Of a stretch of 47,386 bases of DNA, positions 1-10,610 are shown piece by piece. The notes under the pieces are model-generated. The model ran no database searches. It saw only the letters and a list, made by a program, of their open reading frames with translations, and was not told the origin of the DNA. Made by a program: the position numbers and the translations under genes. This stretch comes from Tieghemiomyces parasiticus (taxonomy: Eukaryota; Kickxellomycota; Dimargaritomycetes; Dimargaritales; Dimargaritaceae). Each line of letters begins with the position of its first letter. The first letter of the stretch is position 1. The stretch covers positions 1 through 47,386 of the forward strand of contig JANBPT010000290.1 in the NCBI GenBank assembly GCA_027575765.1, read 5' to 3'.

Positions 1-270
1 GAAAGCCAATACAGGTTGAGTATATGGTCAGGCCATTTCTCCCACCAATGATGGGCCAATTTCCCAGGGCTTGGTCCTACACCAACTTTTCAATTAATGG
101 TGTAACTAGAGGGTCACCAAAGTTAGGCAATCAAAACAAAAACAACTTTATTTTAGTATCCTATATATACCCAGCACAACAGTACATCTAGGTTTGGGGA
201 GTGTTTTCCCTGCCCTGCCTTGGGGTACCCAGTTCTTTATTAAAACCGGATAATATATCTATTCTTCACA

Positions 271-2030
271 TGATTTGTGGTGCCAACACCCGCTGTGCCT
301 CTTGAAGGCATCTGATGGGCATGTCAACATTGGGAGAGCAAAAACAATGGGCAAGCCTTTTGTGGGGAAGGCTAGGATTAAGTTTTAAGGTTGCGCGCCT
401 TATGCAGGGGGAGGTAGATCCTTCCCCTGCTCACCAGTATAAAAGCAAGCCCATGCAGTTAGGCAAGGGCTTGCCAGCTATTTTTTCCTATTGTATTTTT
501 TGGATTCATCTTAGTAAACTTTATTTTTCTCTATTTTAGTGTCAACAAACCCTCCTGGAACAATCCCATACTATTTACTTTTACCACTATCATAAACAAT
601 CCCATTTCCTTGCTGTTAGGCCTAGACCATTGTTGCTTACAGCCTAACCGAGAGTCCCACCCAGGGCCTAGCACCACAGATTTGTGGAGCCCAGATAGTA
701 TTTGAACTGCTGAAGATTCCTGGGTGGCAGACACAACTAGCTAGATGCGTCAATGTGTTGTTAACCCAATTGGGGAAAGCTAATGCACCTCCAAAAGACA
801 TGGGAAAATCCTCACATGTAGAGCAGAGATCTGGCCAACCCCCCCACCAGTGGGCAGCAGGATTTCCCATGGCTTAAGTTTCATACTTTTAGATTTTATT
901 AGTTTCATCATGAGTTGCCAATATGTTTTCTACCAGCCTAAACAAATGAGGCAACTAAGACTAGGGTTTAAAAGAAAATTGTTATTTCATCATATAAAAG
1001 GCCCAAGCTTTTACACCTAATAGCTTGTGGAGTGTTTTTCCCTACCCTGCCTTGGAGTACCTAGCTCTTTATTAAAACCAGTTCTCTTTTCTATTCTTTG
1101 CAGGTGTGATAAGGGTGCCTCCCTTGACCTCTATTCCTACCCCTTCACCAGAGGCCCACAGTCCTTGCAGCATACCCATTGTTACCCAACATCAACCATG
1201 ATTAAGTATTACTGATTTATCCTCTGATATATTGTAAATCCACTGCCATTACTAGCAACCATTACTACATTGTTCTTACTTCTCAACTAACCTTTTAGAC
1301 AACCTATTTATCAAGGTGCCTTCCTTGCCCCAATATAAAAAGAACCACTTTTTCATTACTCTGAATAAACATCATCTTTTCCTCACTTGACCACAATTTA
1401 TTACCACCTTTTTGCAACACACTTTCACCCAGTTGTTCATATTTTACATGTATTCCGTGCTTCTGCTTAAACCCAGTATTGCATCAGTGTGGTGCTAGGC
1501 CCTAGGTGGTGGTCTTTGGTTGGGCTGTACACAACAATGGTCTGGGCCCAATGGCAAGTTCAAAAGGAGAAATGGCAAGAATGGTATTGTTTACTTTAAT
1601 GATGAATTTAAATAGTATGGGATCATTTTGTGATTGATTATAAAAAAATAAAGTTTACTGGAAAGTTGCAAACTATAAAAAATAGCTGGCAAGCCCTTTG
1701 TGGTGATTGGGAACCACCACATTAGATTATCCCAGGGTAAAGTCCAAGTCTGCTATTACAGAACCATAAATTCTGTGATAGTAGAATAGCCTTTTGGCTA
1801 TGGTATTAGACTTGGGCCTAATATCAACACACCCTTGCCTAACTGCATGGGCTTGCTTTTATACTTGTGGGCGGGGAAGGATCTGCATCCCCCTGCATAA
1901 GGTGTGTAACCTTAAAACCTTGATCCTAGCTTTCCCCACAAGGGGATTGGCTAGTGTTTACACTTCCCCAAGGTTGATGTGCCCATCAGATGCCTTCAAG
2001 AGGCAAAGCAGGTGTTGGCACCACACATCT
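271..2030. repeat. Large inverted repeat (arms about 271-678 and 1,486-2,030)
   Basis: The left arm at about 271-678 reappears as its reverse complement at about 1,486-2,030. Examples: ggtgccaacacc at 279-290 pairs with ggtgttggcacc at 2,011-2,022; gcaagcccatgcagttaggc near 445-464 pairs with a match near 1,830-1,855; cctagaccattgttg near 610 pairs with a match near 1,537-1,551. The arms are diverged, and the right arm is longer because it holds an extra segment of about 125 bp. The unique centre is about 679-1,485. Each arm has a TATA-like tataaaa, as expected of an LTR or promoter. Two copies of one element inserted in opposite orientation would explain it. Confidence 0.7.
1742..1817. repeat. 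Small nested fold-back (MITE-like) sequence
   Basis: Within the segment found only in the right arm of the large inverted repeat, gtccaagtct (1,742-1,751) pairs with agacttgggc (1,808-1,817), and ctattacagaa (1,753-1,763) pairs with ttctgtgatag (1,771-1,781). The segment is missing from the left arm, so it probably arrived as a separate insertion. No coding capacity is seen. A MITE is a guess based on the fold-back and on its presence or absence between the arms. Confidence 0.4.
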
Positions 2031-2805
2031 GTTGTGGTTAGCCGCAGCTAATCAACAACTGATTTTATCAACATCAACCACCTGAGAACCATAACCAAAG
2101 CCTTGTGACGCCTAGGCCAAGTTTATCAAAATCTCTAGCTTCCTTTGATTGCAAAATGGAAAGCCTATTGTCTTTATCATAACCAGACATCAGTTAGATG
2201 TCCAATAACCAGTATAAAACGGGCCAAAGTTGGGCCTTATAAATAAAGAATAGCTTTTTCTGACCTTTCTTCTTTTCTATAAAATCGCAACAATCTTCCT
2301 TTTTTATATTTTTCTCATTGCGTCTTACCTTTTGGGACAAATCATAGCCCATGCACAACACATCTGTGAAGCAGAGGTAGGGTAGAAGTTGCACATATAA
2401 AACTGGTGCAAAGATAGGTTGATATTAATGATAGAAAAATGCCTTGAGGAAAGGCAGGAAAAACACTCCCAGAAACATTAGGTGTAATAGGTTCAGCCTT
2501 AAATACAAAACTAGGATGATAATGTAATGTGGTGCCCTCAGGTTGCCTTGGCTGGTAGGTATTGCTGGTCAACTTGGTAGATGAAACAGAATGAATCGAA
2601 AAGCATGAAACCCCATCCATGGCAAACACGGGATACTATTGGTAGAGGGTTTGGGGGATTGTCTTGTGCTTGTGGATTGTCCTTTCCCCTTCCCCTAGTG
2701 GGTTCGTTGACCTTTTACTGTGGCACCGAAGTTGCCCCCTTATACAAGGGACCCTTGGGTCTCTTCAGGTGTTTAAGATATATATTAGGTCTCCACACAT
2801 CAGAG

Positions 2806-2878
2806 GCCCGGTTAGCTCAATCGGTAGAGCGTGAGACTCTTAATCTCAAGGTTGCGGGTTCGACCCCCGCATTGGGCT
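2806..2878 (+). tRNA. tRNA-Lys (anticodon CTT)
   Basis: A full cloverleaf can be drawn. The acceptor stem gcccggt pairs with attgggc, with two G-U pairs. The D arm is gctc/gagc. The anticodon stem tgaga/tctca encloses the loop ctcttaa, giving anticodon CTT for lysine AAG codons. The T arm gcggg/cccgc encloses ttcgacc. There is no intron. Internal A- and B-box sequences are intact, and a T-run directly downstream (2,879-2,886) can act as the Pol III terminator. It lies at the edge of the repeat-rich region, a common place for retroelement insertions. Confidence 0.97.
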
Positions 2879-3572
2879 TGTTTTTTTCTTGATGATTACA
2901 TCGCATGATCGCCAACACCAATCCCTTTTTATCGTAAAGTATTCAATTTTCTGCTGTCCTTTAACACTTAATCTTAACATTTAGCCCAGATTTCTTTTAA
3001 GGATATAATAATGGAAGGACACAACTGTAATGGGACCACGAATTATTTGCTAGAGCGCACCTGGGTGCTTTTAGAATGCGAAGGCCGGCAATAAGCTCAA
3101 ATGAAGCCGACTGATGAACCCGCTTTCTGTACAAGTTCAAGGGAGTTGAGTTTGAGGTTTTCACTGCACCAAATGGCCTCCCGCTAGGAACGCAGATGTG
3201 TACTGAAGATGTACCGTCCTCTGAAAGATCACTGTTTTATTCTTATGAAACTAACAGTCCTTACTTATTTCGACAAACGTTTGGCCAACTCCACCGTGGT
3301 TTACCTTGGTCGGTACTTTTATTGCTTTTGAATTAATGCTCCTCTCCCAAGCTGTAACCCCTCTGAATATTGACGCCAACCGCATTTAAATCTTTAGGTC
3401 AAATTAAATGGAAACCATAGACAATACGAGAGTTCCAAATGGGTCGGCGAGAAGGGGGTAGCTGAAAGTTGGGGGTTGATTGAGAGACTAGCTGAGCAGA
3501 AAGAAAAAGGGTAAGATAAAGTACTAAATCGATAAAGGTTATGATTCTGCCATATCATATAGTGCGCTCCAA
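2879..3572. other. Intergenic, no gene recognised
   Basis: After the poly-T terminator of the tRNA gene this stretch holds only short unsupported reading frames. No repeat shared with the flanking elements was noticed. Confidence 0.6.
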
Positions 3573-3980
3573 CATGACGGGGTGTGTGTCCCGAGTAGGG
3601 GTGCAACTAGAAGAACGACAGAGGGAGAGGGTCGATGGAAAGCAGACTGAGCAGAATAAAAGAAACAGTATTTATTACACACTTAACGACTTTACAAATA
3701 TGGGCGATTCGTCTTCGTTACATTAGTATGATTCGAGTGACGACGCAAAACCGTTTGGTGTAGCTTGAGGCGCTTGGTTCCGGGGCCTTTTCTCCCTGAG
3801 GAGGAGGACCCCAAATCGAGTCGAGTTCGCTTCCAAAGTTCTAAGGCCGCCGCCTTCTTATTTCCTGAAACGTGGGAATAATTTGTGATGGAAGTCGGAT
3901 GATTCTGTCGGGAAGACGGATTCATAGAAGCAGGCGGCTTCCCTGGACAAGGGGGCGTCCTGGGGTGCGTCTCTGTTACG
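3573..3980 (+). mobile_element. Degenerate solo-LTR-like element, copy A
   Basis: This segment is the forward copy of a sequence found again, inverted, at 4,122-4,522. Blocks shared in order include acggggtgtg near the start, gagcaactag-like, cagtatttattaca, aaaccgtt..ggtgta, ggcgct.ggttccgg, aaatcgag.cgag, and gtcctggg near the end. The ends read catgac and gttacg, decayed versions of the TGTAAC/GTTACA-type ends seen better in copy B. Flanking 4-mers (ccaa, ctat) no longer match. No protein can be read through it. Interpreted as an old solo LTR; internal retrotransposon sequence is absent. Confidence 0.6.
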
Positions 3981-4121
3981 CTATGACGGATGGTTGTCTT
4001 ATTATGCTCTCGTGTAGGCTTAAACTAGCCCTAATTCGATTAGGTTACTAGGCGGTCAGGGATAAGAACCCGCCTAATCTATTAAGGCAACAATTGATGG
4101 AAACTGAAGAATAAGTACTAA

Positions 4122-4522
4122 TGTAACCAAGGCGCCCACCGGAAAACCTCCGATTCCCAGGACACCGCCTCCCTTCGGGATACGTCTTCCTGATGGAAAC
4201 GTCAAGCTCCCATCAACGGATTGTTCACACCCTTTGCAAAATAGGAAGATGGCGACCTTCAAATGCGGAAGATAAGCTCAACTCGATTTCGAATTCTCCT
4301 CTTCATGGAGAAGGGCCGGAACCGAGCGCCTAAATTTACACCCAACGGTTTTACCTCATCTTCCAACCCACTCATATTTATAGATGGCGAAACTCCCATT
4401 ATTGTAGATTCGGTAAGTCTGTAATAAATACTTGTCTTTATTCTAACTCGGCCTGCTCGCCTTGCGACCTTCCCTCGGTCTTTACTAGTTGCTCCTCCCC
4501 TTGGGCTACACACCCCGTTACG
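4122..4522 (-). mobile_element. Degenerate solo-LTR-like element, copy B, inverted relative to copy A
   Basis: Reverse-complement relative of copy A over its whole length of about 400 bp. On the plus strand it opens with tgtaac (4,122) and closes with gttacg (4,522), so it has near-perfect short inverted ends. The 4 bp on each side are ctaa (4,118-4,121) and ctaa (4,523-4,526), compatible with a target-site duplication of 4 bp. The many substitutions and small indels against copy A show both are old. The spacer between the copies, 3,981-4,121, contains a small hairpin (gattagg near 4,037 with cctaatc near 4,073). Confidence 0.65.
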
Positions 4523-5624
4523 CTAAAAATAGAAATTGGTGGTAAAGAGGGGGGAGATGATAATAGATGAAATATCATGAATAACGCAAGTAGAAGCGGC
4601 AGCTGTGGTAGGTAGAAACGTAAGCTGCGAAATATAAGCAATAAAAGGGTGACAGCTATTCTTTATTGGAGCTTAACTTGGTGCCGTATATAAGACAATA
4701 ATCATTGACTTGGTCTTGCCGGTATAGAGCTAGTGTATAGAATAATAGATTCATAAGGAATTGTAAGGAAGTATTACAGGTGTCGTTTCGAAGAGGCTAG
4801 CCTAAGTGGCTGTGATGAGTCGTAGTAGTTAGGCAGAGGAATTGGCTATTTTTCTAACCCCAGGTGCATAAGAGGCGGTCAATGTGGTGTGGCGGTGTCG
4901 TGGGCGGCGGCCTGCATGTACATGGTTGCATAGTCGTTCTAGGCGACCGCAGAAATAAATATTGATACGACGAAGATGAATGTGTGACTTGTTTCTCAAG
5001 GCGTCTTCCGGGAGTGTTTTCTTGAAGGGCCTGCGTTCGGCCGGAGGTGATGTCTCCGACCATCATTGCCGGTATGAGGAAATATAATCAGCACCCTAAA
5101 TGTAGGTACCAATTAATGCAGGAAAAAGAATATATTCAACCATTAAAAATATCCAGCCCAAAGAGTAAAGGGCGGCGAGAAATGAGAAACTCACATCTAC
5201 GAAAAGTTGTCTCAACCGCACTGTTAATCCAACCGCTAACTAATACGGTAATATTTAAATTAATGATTTATTTAGCTTTTAGTTTATCGTAATAATATCG
5301 CCAAATGAGGCGTGAGTTCCCTTGTAACATAACCGTAGAGACAGCTTCACCCAGCCTGCCTGACCATTAACCACTGAAGAAGAATCGTCCACATCACCCG
5401 GAGAATAAGGAACAACAGACACCCTCTCCTGAAGTGGTGATCCCCAACTGCTTCTCGGGTTAAATTCCTACTACTAGCATTACTAAACACATTTCATCTA
5501 ATGTTTTTTATTATCTTTCAAGCACCCAACTCGGTGTCATCGATTACAATAGTTGGTCCACGATGTTAATCTTAATATTACAATTATCAATAGAAGAGCT
5601 ACTATAATTCCTCGGTATTTGGTC
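4523..5624. other. Intergenic, no gene recognised
   Basis: Only short reading frames without recognisable composition are present. The last 100 bp or so before 5,625 are AT-rich and probably hold the 3' end of the SANT gene on the minus strand. Confidence 0.5.
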
Positions 5625-6248
5625 CTAATCAATTTCAATGTCGTCCTCGGCCTTCTCTGCAGGGGTCTCGTCCTCCGCTACGGCCGCCGTTGCCGCCGAA
5701 GGTTCGCTAGCGAGGATGGCCTGCAGGACCTGGCCGTCGTCGTCGTAGACCAGGCACCCATTCTTCCACATGTCGAACCGCTGGGCGATTTCCCGGTTAC
5801 GGGCGTTCTCCCTGAGTATAGCTGCCTCGTCACCCTTCCAATCCTTGTACAGCTGCATGTTCTGGCGGCCAATCAGGCGGATGGTCTTGATGCGGAGGTC
5901 GTTGGGACTCCACCCGGGCAGCAACTCCTCGCTGATGGCGCGGAAGTGGCCGATACCGTGGGTGGAGATGCCCTGGATAAGTAGGCTGCGTTCACGGTCG
6001 GTCCACTTGCGTGCTCCCCCGCCGTGCCCGTCGGCGTCGGGCCGCGGGGCGTCCTTGGGCGGGCGGAAGTAGTCCTGGTTGAGAGTGCCGTCCGGGTGGA
6101 TAATGTTGCGGGTGACTTCAAACTCGGGCCGTACACAGAACTGGAGGCGCATCTGACGGACCCACTCCTGTTTGGTCCGGAAGAGTTCGGTCGGGTCGTT
6201 GCTGGTGGCCATGGCGGAGGGGTCAGCGGACGGCGTGTCGGCGAGCAT
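5625..6248 (-). CDS. SANT/Myb-like domain protein
   Basis: Single-exon gene of 207 aa from the ATG at 6,248; a second in-frame ATG at 6,212 (195 aa) has a strong context (ccgccATGgcc) and could be the true start. A conserved N-terminal helical part (about residues 20-62, including RRNIIHPDG-like VTRNIIHPDGTLNQDYFRP) precedes a SANT/Myb repeat at about 80-140 with KWTDRERSLL, HGIGHFRAISEELLP and IGRQNMQLYKDWKG. The C-terminus is acidic and Ala-rich, ending DDIEID. I recognise this as a conserved fungal single-SANT protein of unknown role, probably nuclear. The frame stays open upstream of the ATG to 6,488, but composition there looks non-coding. It is transcribed divergently from the U6 gene. 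Confidence 0.85.
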   Translation of the reverse strand: MLADTPSADPSAMATSNDPTELFRTKQEWVRQMRLQFCVRPEFEVTRNIIHPDGTLNQDYFRPPKDAPRPDADGHGGGARKWTDRERSLLIQGISTHGIGHFRAISEELLPGWSPNDLRIKTIRLIGRQNMQLYKDWKGDEAAILRENARNREIAQRFDMWKNGCLVYDDDGQVLQAILASEPSAATAAVAEDETPAEKAEDDIEID

Positions 6249-6620
6249 CGCGGCGGGAAGGAGGGGGGTCGGTGGGCCGCGGAGAAAATGGGTATGGGTG
6301 AGCGTAATGCACAAGACACCAATAAGCGGAGTGCAAAGAGCCAGGGGGTAGCTGACAGGGTGGGTGGGCAAGGTGGCTATGGAACAGGGTCCCCGGCCGC
6401 GCCCACCACGTCCACGGTAGAGACCGGGGAGTTGGGGCGGTCCAAACTCGGCGACATCAGCGGTGGTGTTGACACAACACCGCCTCATCCCTCAAAAAAA
6501 ATAAAAACAGGTGGGTGCGCCACACCGGCGGGCCAGCAGTCAGGTGACCACTGGAAAGTGCGGAAGACCCCTCGTACCATCAATCCCACAAGTCAGCAGA
6601 GACCCCGTCTTAGCATAGAA

Positions 6621-6629
6621 TATATATGG
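6621..6629 (+). promoter_or_regulatory. TATA element of the U6 gene
   Basis: The sequence tatatatgg begins 26 bp upstream of the U6 5' end, the expected position for the TATA box of a TATA-driven Pol III snRNA gene. Confidence 0.7.
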
Positions 6630-6646
6630 ATTTTCCCCATACCCTA

Positions 6647-6668
6647 GTGTCACTTAGTGACACTTGAA

Positions 6669-6699
<31 letters not shown>

Positions 6700-6758
6700 G
6701 GCCCCTGCACAAGGATGACACGTAAATCTTGAGTGGATACCTCTACGGAGGAAGTTTT
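6647..6758 (+). ncRNA. U6: U6 spliceosomal snRNA
   Basis: A 5' stem-loop (gtgtcacttagtgacac, 6,647-6,663) is followed by the highly conserved central part: ttggaacgatacagagaaga, then ttagcatggcccctgc, then aaggatgacacg. The ACAGAGA box, which pairs with the 5' splice site, and the AGC catalytic triad are intact. The 3' end is set by a run of T from 6,755 (Pol III terminator), so the last base is approximate. The gene has no intron. U6 pairs with U4 and U2 and forms the catalytic core of the spliceosome, consistent with the many introns in this window. Confidence 0.97.
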
Positions 6759-6764
6759 TTTTTT
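6755..6764 (+). terminator. Pol III poly-T terminator of U6
   Basis: Ten consecutive T residues directly follow the U6 3' hairpin (cctctacggagg). Confidence 0.85.
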
Positions 6765-7151
6765 AGTTTTCCTCGCCGTCTAAATATGGATGGCATAAAT
6801 ACCTTACCACTGCTGCTTTCTCAGATATGGTATTGACTTCTGGGGATTCATGGACTTACCCGGTGGATCCTCACATTTTCTTTCAAGATAGCTCTACGTT
6901 GTGAATAATTTCTTGTATTTAGATTGAATATACCCCGGGTGAGTTGCCAGAATTCGCAGCAATCTACCACCATGACCTTATGAACGAGGGTGATGCTGCA
7001 CTGGCGTTTGGTACATCAGTGCCCTTCCCGCTGGGGATTTGCGACGACCGGTGCCCATTTTCGGTCTCACCAATACCTTCTAAATTCTATACTTTTCACT
7101 CCTTTTCCAACTCTCTCGCCACTTCGACTGCTCATTGACCCTCAAGTCATA

Positions 7152-9278
7152 ATGCGCCCGCGCAATACCCGACGCAGCCCCCTCTGTCCTGCTAACTCGG
7201 ACGATAGCGATCTGGGCGACCTCCACGTGTTTGGCTACCAATGCCGGATATTCGACGACCCTGCTACGGCTCACTCACTGACCACCAAGAATGAGCGCCT
7301 CATTCCTTGGCTGGGTGGTGCTTCGGTAAATGGCGAGCCGCTGTGGCTAGACAGGTAAGGCAAAAGCGGGGGGGGGGCTTTTACGTGGCTACACCCAATT
7401 ATTTTTAATATGCTTAATGGCTGTGTTGTTCAATTGGGGCTCCATGAATTATGCAAGTCGGAAGTTCTTGTCATTCCCTTATTCACGATATACCTTCACA
7501 GGATAAATAATTTTACACGTTAGCCAATAGCTCTAAGGGAAGCGGTAGCATTCGTATGTATTGAGCAGCTTAAACGCGTATTTTGGGCCCATGACGTATA
7601 GGTCTATCGGTACTGCTAATTTAGGCGAGACTCTGGTGACCTACGGCCAGCGGAAGTCTGTGTACTTGGACAGCTGAACGTCTTAGGCTGCCCTTCCCAC
7701 CGACCCACCTTCAAGTGTCAGGTGCTGCGGCTACGCTACCCCTATCGTGTCTAACGTGTAAGATACCTCCACCTGGTCCCGCCCTGTACTTTGAATACAT
7801 AACGGGTTGCTGCGTTGCTCCGTGCTACAATTTCTCCTCGCGTCCCTCTGCTACCCGTCCATAATTGACAGGTATGATGTTTGCCACCTGATAGAAGACC
7901 CGATAGATTTCGGGACCTGTCTACCAATCTACATTCCAGACCCGGCCCTTCAGGCTCTCCGCTTTACCACGCTGGACGAATTGGCAATCTCGGCCGAAAC
8001 AACCTCGGACGACGGGTCTGACCGCCAGCCGAAACGTATTCGCGTTAACAATGACGGGCTATCGCTCAATTTACATTGCACGCCGCCCGTCGGTATGGCC
8101 ACGGTAAGCTGCGGTGAATAGTACTTCCAGCCCGCTTTAAAACACGCGCGACTGGGGAAGTGGGACTATGAAGAGTTATGAACCCAACTAGGTTACACGG
8201 GCTCAATCGGCCTGCTGACCCACTCCTTCCCCTAATAGTCGTGCATATGACCAGGCCTGGACCGACCGACCTTGAGCTGACAAGCCCTTAATGCGCATGC
8301 AACCGTTCCACGACTTCCCGCCATTGCATGTCGACCGACCATTCAGCCCATGTCGCAACAACAGGCCGATATCATCTACAGGGCGGCCAAATTCATCGCC
8401 GCTTCTCAAACCACCGACTCTATCATGGGGCCACCAATGGAAGTCGTCATCCAAGCAAAACAAGCTCTCAACCCACTATTCCGATTTTTGAACCGGGATG
8501 ACCCGCTGTACCCATTTTACACTTACCTACTAGACAAATGTAAACGCGGGGAGACTTGGGACGAGATAGTAAGCGATGGACCATTGACGACTACTGCGGC
8601 GTTGGTGAACAGGACTTCTGACGGCACCAGGTCACCAGTTTTGGGTGCGCTAGTCATGTACAGCGACAGCGAGGGTGAAGATAACTGCAGCGAGGCTGGC
8701 CAATCTTCATCAGCAGCCTCATACCCTCTACCCTTAAAGTAAGTCTGTTCACCTTTTTTGAGTTGTAAAGTTGAGTGTGACGGCGATCAGCTCGTACCGT
8801 GCAGCTACGCCGATATGTAGGAATTAAATTCGCCAACCTGTCACACCACGCGCCATTAAAACCCCACCGCCGCATTACCAGACCTCCAGCTGATACGGCC
8901 CTTGAACATGCCATCGCCAAAACGGCCGCATCCGTAGCGCAGGGCGGCGAGGCCCTCGAGCAGCTCATCATGTCACGACACGCAGAGAGCCCGACGTTTG
9001 CATTTCTCTTCCCTTGGAATGAGTACCACGCCTACTACCGATGCCAGCTTGAAGCGATGTGTATCAAGCGTACCCCGCCCGTGGCTATTGATATCCAGAA
9101 ACTGACAGGAACGGCCACCACACCTGGTCCCAAAGAGTCAGTCCCATTGCCCAGCCGTCCCACTTTACCTACACCACCTGCCGATCCTGACATACTTGAG
9201 AAACGCCGCCAAAAGGCTCAGCTTCTCGCCGAGCGGTTGCGAGCTAAGCGGGAGGGACGCCAGCTGCCCAGCAACTAA
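7152..9278 (+). CDS. SFSWAP: SFSWAP/SWAP-type splicing regulator with DRY_EERY and two SURP domains
   Basis: Exons 7,152-7,354, 7,872-8,103, 8,347-8,738 and 8,882-9,278 join in phase to give 407 aa. The DRY_EERY domain (about residues 23-90) has DLHVFGYQCRIF, ERLIPWLGG and the signature DRYDV, which is assembled across intron 1. SURP 1 follows at the start of exon 3 (DIIYRAAKFIA...NPLFRFLNRDDPLYPFYTYLL). SURP 2 is in exon 4 (ALEHAIAKTAASVAQGGEAL...PTFAFLFPWNEYHAYY). The C-terminus is a basic helix, LEKRRQKAQLLAERLRAKRE. The family regulates alternative splicing and binds SF1 or RNA through its SURP modules. There is no long RS tail as in animals. Intron 1 is long (517 bp) and contains a run of ten G. 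Confidence 0.92.
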
Positions 9279-9744
9279 CCACGTAGAGTTATATAGCGTG
9301 GCTTAATAAAAGCCCATACGCTCATAACTGTCAGTTACAAGAACATCAAAGGAGGCATCAGCTGAATATGGCAGCACGGTGCCCTCCAGCTGATCTGGTT
9401 GGCTAGGTCGGATGTAATACAGTAGCTACATATATTGATGTATGTACCAGCCGTGGTAGCGGTTAATCTCGAATGACCACAACGCCCAAACAGCCACGCC
9501 AATCTGACATAGCCAACCCGATTCCACCAAGGCCGTTGCTAGAAATAAAAGACACTGACTGCCAGGAAATCTGGGTTCTCTGCTCTCCTTTGGCCATCCA
9601 TTAGTATCCGGCCATATGTATTGCCGCTGTCAATATGGCATGGTGAGGAAAGCAGAGGGCAGAGGCAACTGACTCGCGACCATTAATCCACTCTAAACAA
9701 TTCTCACACTAGATTCCGGTTGCTTCTCGCGCCCCAATCCTTTT
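9279..9744. other. Intergenic 3' region of the SWAP gene
   Basis: An aataaa-type signal lies just after the stop codon (about 9,305). Beyond it no gene is recognised. A weak imperfect hairpin involves ctctgctctcc (about 9,578) and ggaaagcagag (about 9,647). Confidence 0.5.
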
Positions 9745-10610
9745 GATGTGCGGTACCACATCCGAGGCCCCTGGAGGGCACGCCAGTTCGCTAGAGGTAG
9801 GCTCCGTTATTTTCTACTAATATTTGATTGGCGTGAGTAACCGCCGAAGCTGGAGTCAGAAAGAAAGGGAGGGAAGCGGAAAACTTCGTCTGGCCCTATT
9901 GTTCCTTGTATACGTCTTACCATTCGCTTACTATAATTATCGCAGAGCGGAAGAGTACCATCCTCCTATCCGATGACAACTGGGTGGTGATACAGTGGGG
10001 AGGGAGGGATGCGCTATCGAGTTGTCACGTTCCACAGTTTTTTGACTCCCGCCCCCACCTGTTACTCACCTTCTCTGTCTACCAAACCGTGTTCGCTTCA
10101 CTCGCGCACGCTGTCCACACGGCAACGAGAGTGGCTTGCCTTCGCTTTTTGGTGTACAAGGCATCGAAGCGCCAGCGCTGCCCAAAATCCCAAACACGGG
10201 GAATTTCGGCCAACTACAGGCCGATGCCCACTCACACTGGGTGATTGACATGTTTGGGATGGTACTGTCAACAGAGCACACACCGATTAACGCAAAATTG
10301 AGGGGGAGGGGCATGTCACCTGCCCACTACCGCTCTAGTACTGTCATGAACACTACTGGCAGGTTGGAAATCGACGGGATTGAATTCCACATAGGTCAAT
10401 GGGAGGCCATGCCAATAGTCGGAACGGTAGAAAAAATGAAGCCGAACGAGTGCTGGCAGAGGTATTGGCCAAGGTACTGTGTTTTTATTCCTTACTAGCG
10501 CTCGCATTAATCATCGCTAGCTTGTGTCTATTGTATTTCGCCAGGGGTTCATCATGCCGTTGGTAGGCCGATCTCCTCCTGCCTCCTCTGCAGCCGCATT
10601 TCCTTGATTA
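9745..10610 (+). CDS. Possible multi-exon gene, function unknown
   Basis: Several open segments on the plus strand look more coding than random, but I could not build one consistent exon chain. A short ATG segment at 9,745-9,795 ends at a GTAGG donor. A longer open frame at about 10,050-10,466 contains HSHWVIDMFGMVLSTEHTPI and TGRLEIDGIEFHIGQWEAMP, with possible donors GTATTG (10,467) or GTACTG. After an acceptor near 10,541 a short tail reads GFIMPLVGRSPPASSAAAFP then stop. No family was recognised; Mediator subunits MED18 and MED20 were considered and not supported. Treat the coordinates as approximate. Confidence 0.3.

Larger units (their letters stand above)
1..2600. repeat. AT-rich region of degenerate interspersed repeats
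   Basis: No coding region can be recognised here. The stretch is AT-rich compared with the genes downstream and is made of diverged repeats in both orientations. A direct repeat is seen at about 193-268 and 1,023-1,106; both copies share a block reading ctttattaaaacc and end in a CA dinucleotide. A fragment in the opposite orientation lies near 2,440-2,480. Weaker similarity extends upstream of each direct copy and includes TATA-like runs near 165-175 and 993-1,000. Decayed LTR-type elements are the most likely origin (inference). No gag, pol, reverse transcriptase or integrase reading frame is visible. Confidence 0.6.

Noticed and set aside
1..2600. An intact retrotransposon
   Set aside because: Only LTR-like and inverted repeats are visible; no reverse transcriptase, integrase or protease frame was found.
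2581..2892. Plus-strand frame of 103 codons overlapping the tRNA gene
   Set aside because: It reads through a well-formed tRNA-Lys and has no coding signal.
6024..6647. Plus-strand open frame of about 207 codons opposite the SANT gene
   Set aside because: It is antisense to a conserved protein and runs into the U6 gene; its length reflects GC-rich codon bias of the true gene.
10136..10498. Assignment of the open segment to MED20 or MED18
   Set aside because: Only a loose resemblance near VGTVE was seen; the rest of the family pattern is missing.
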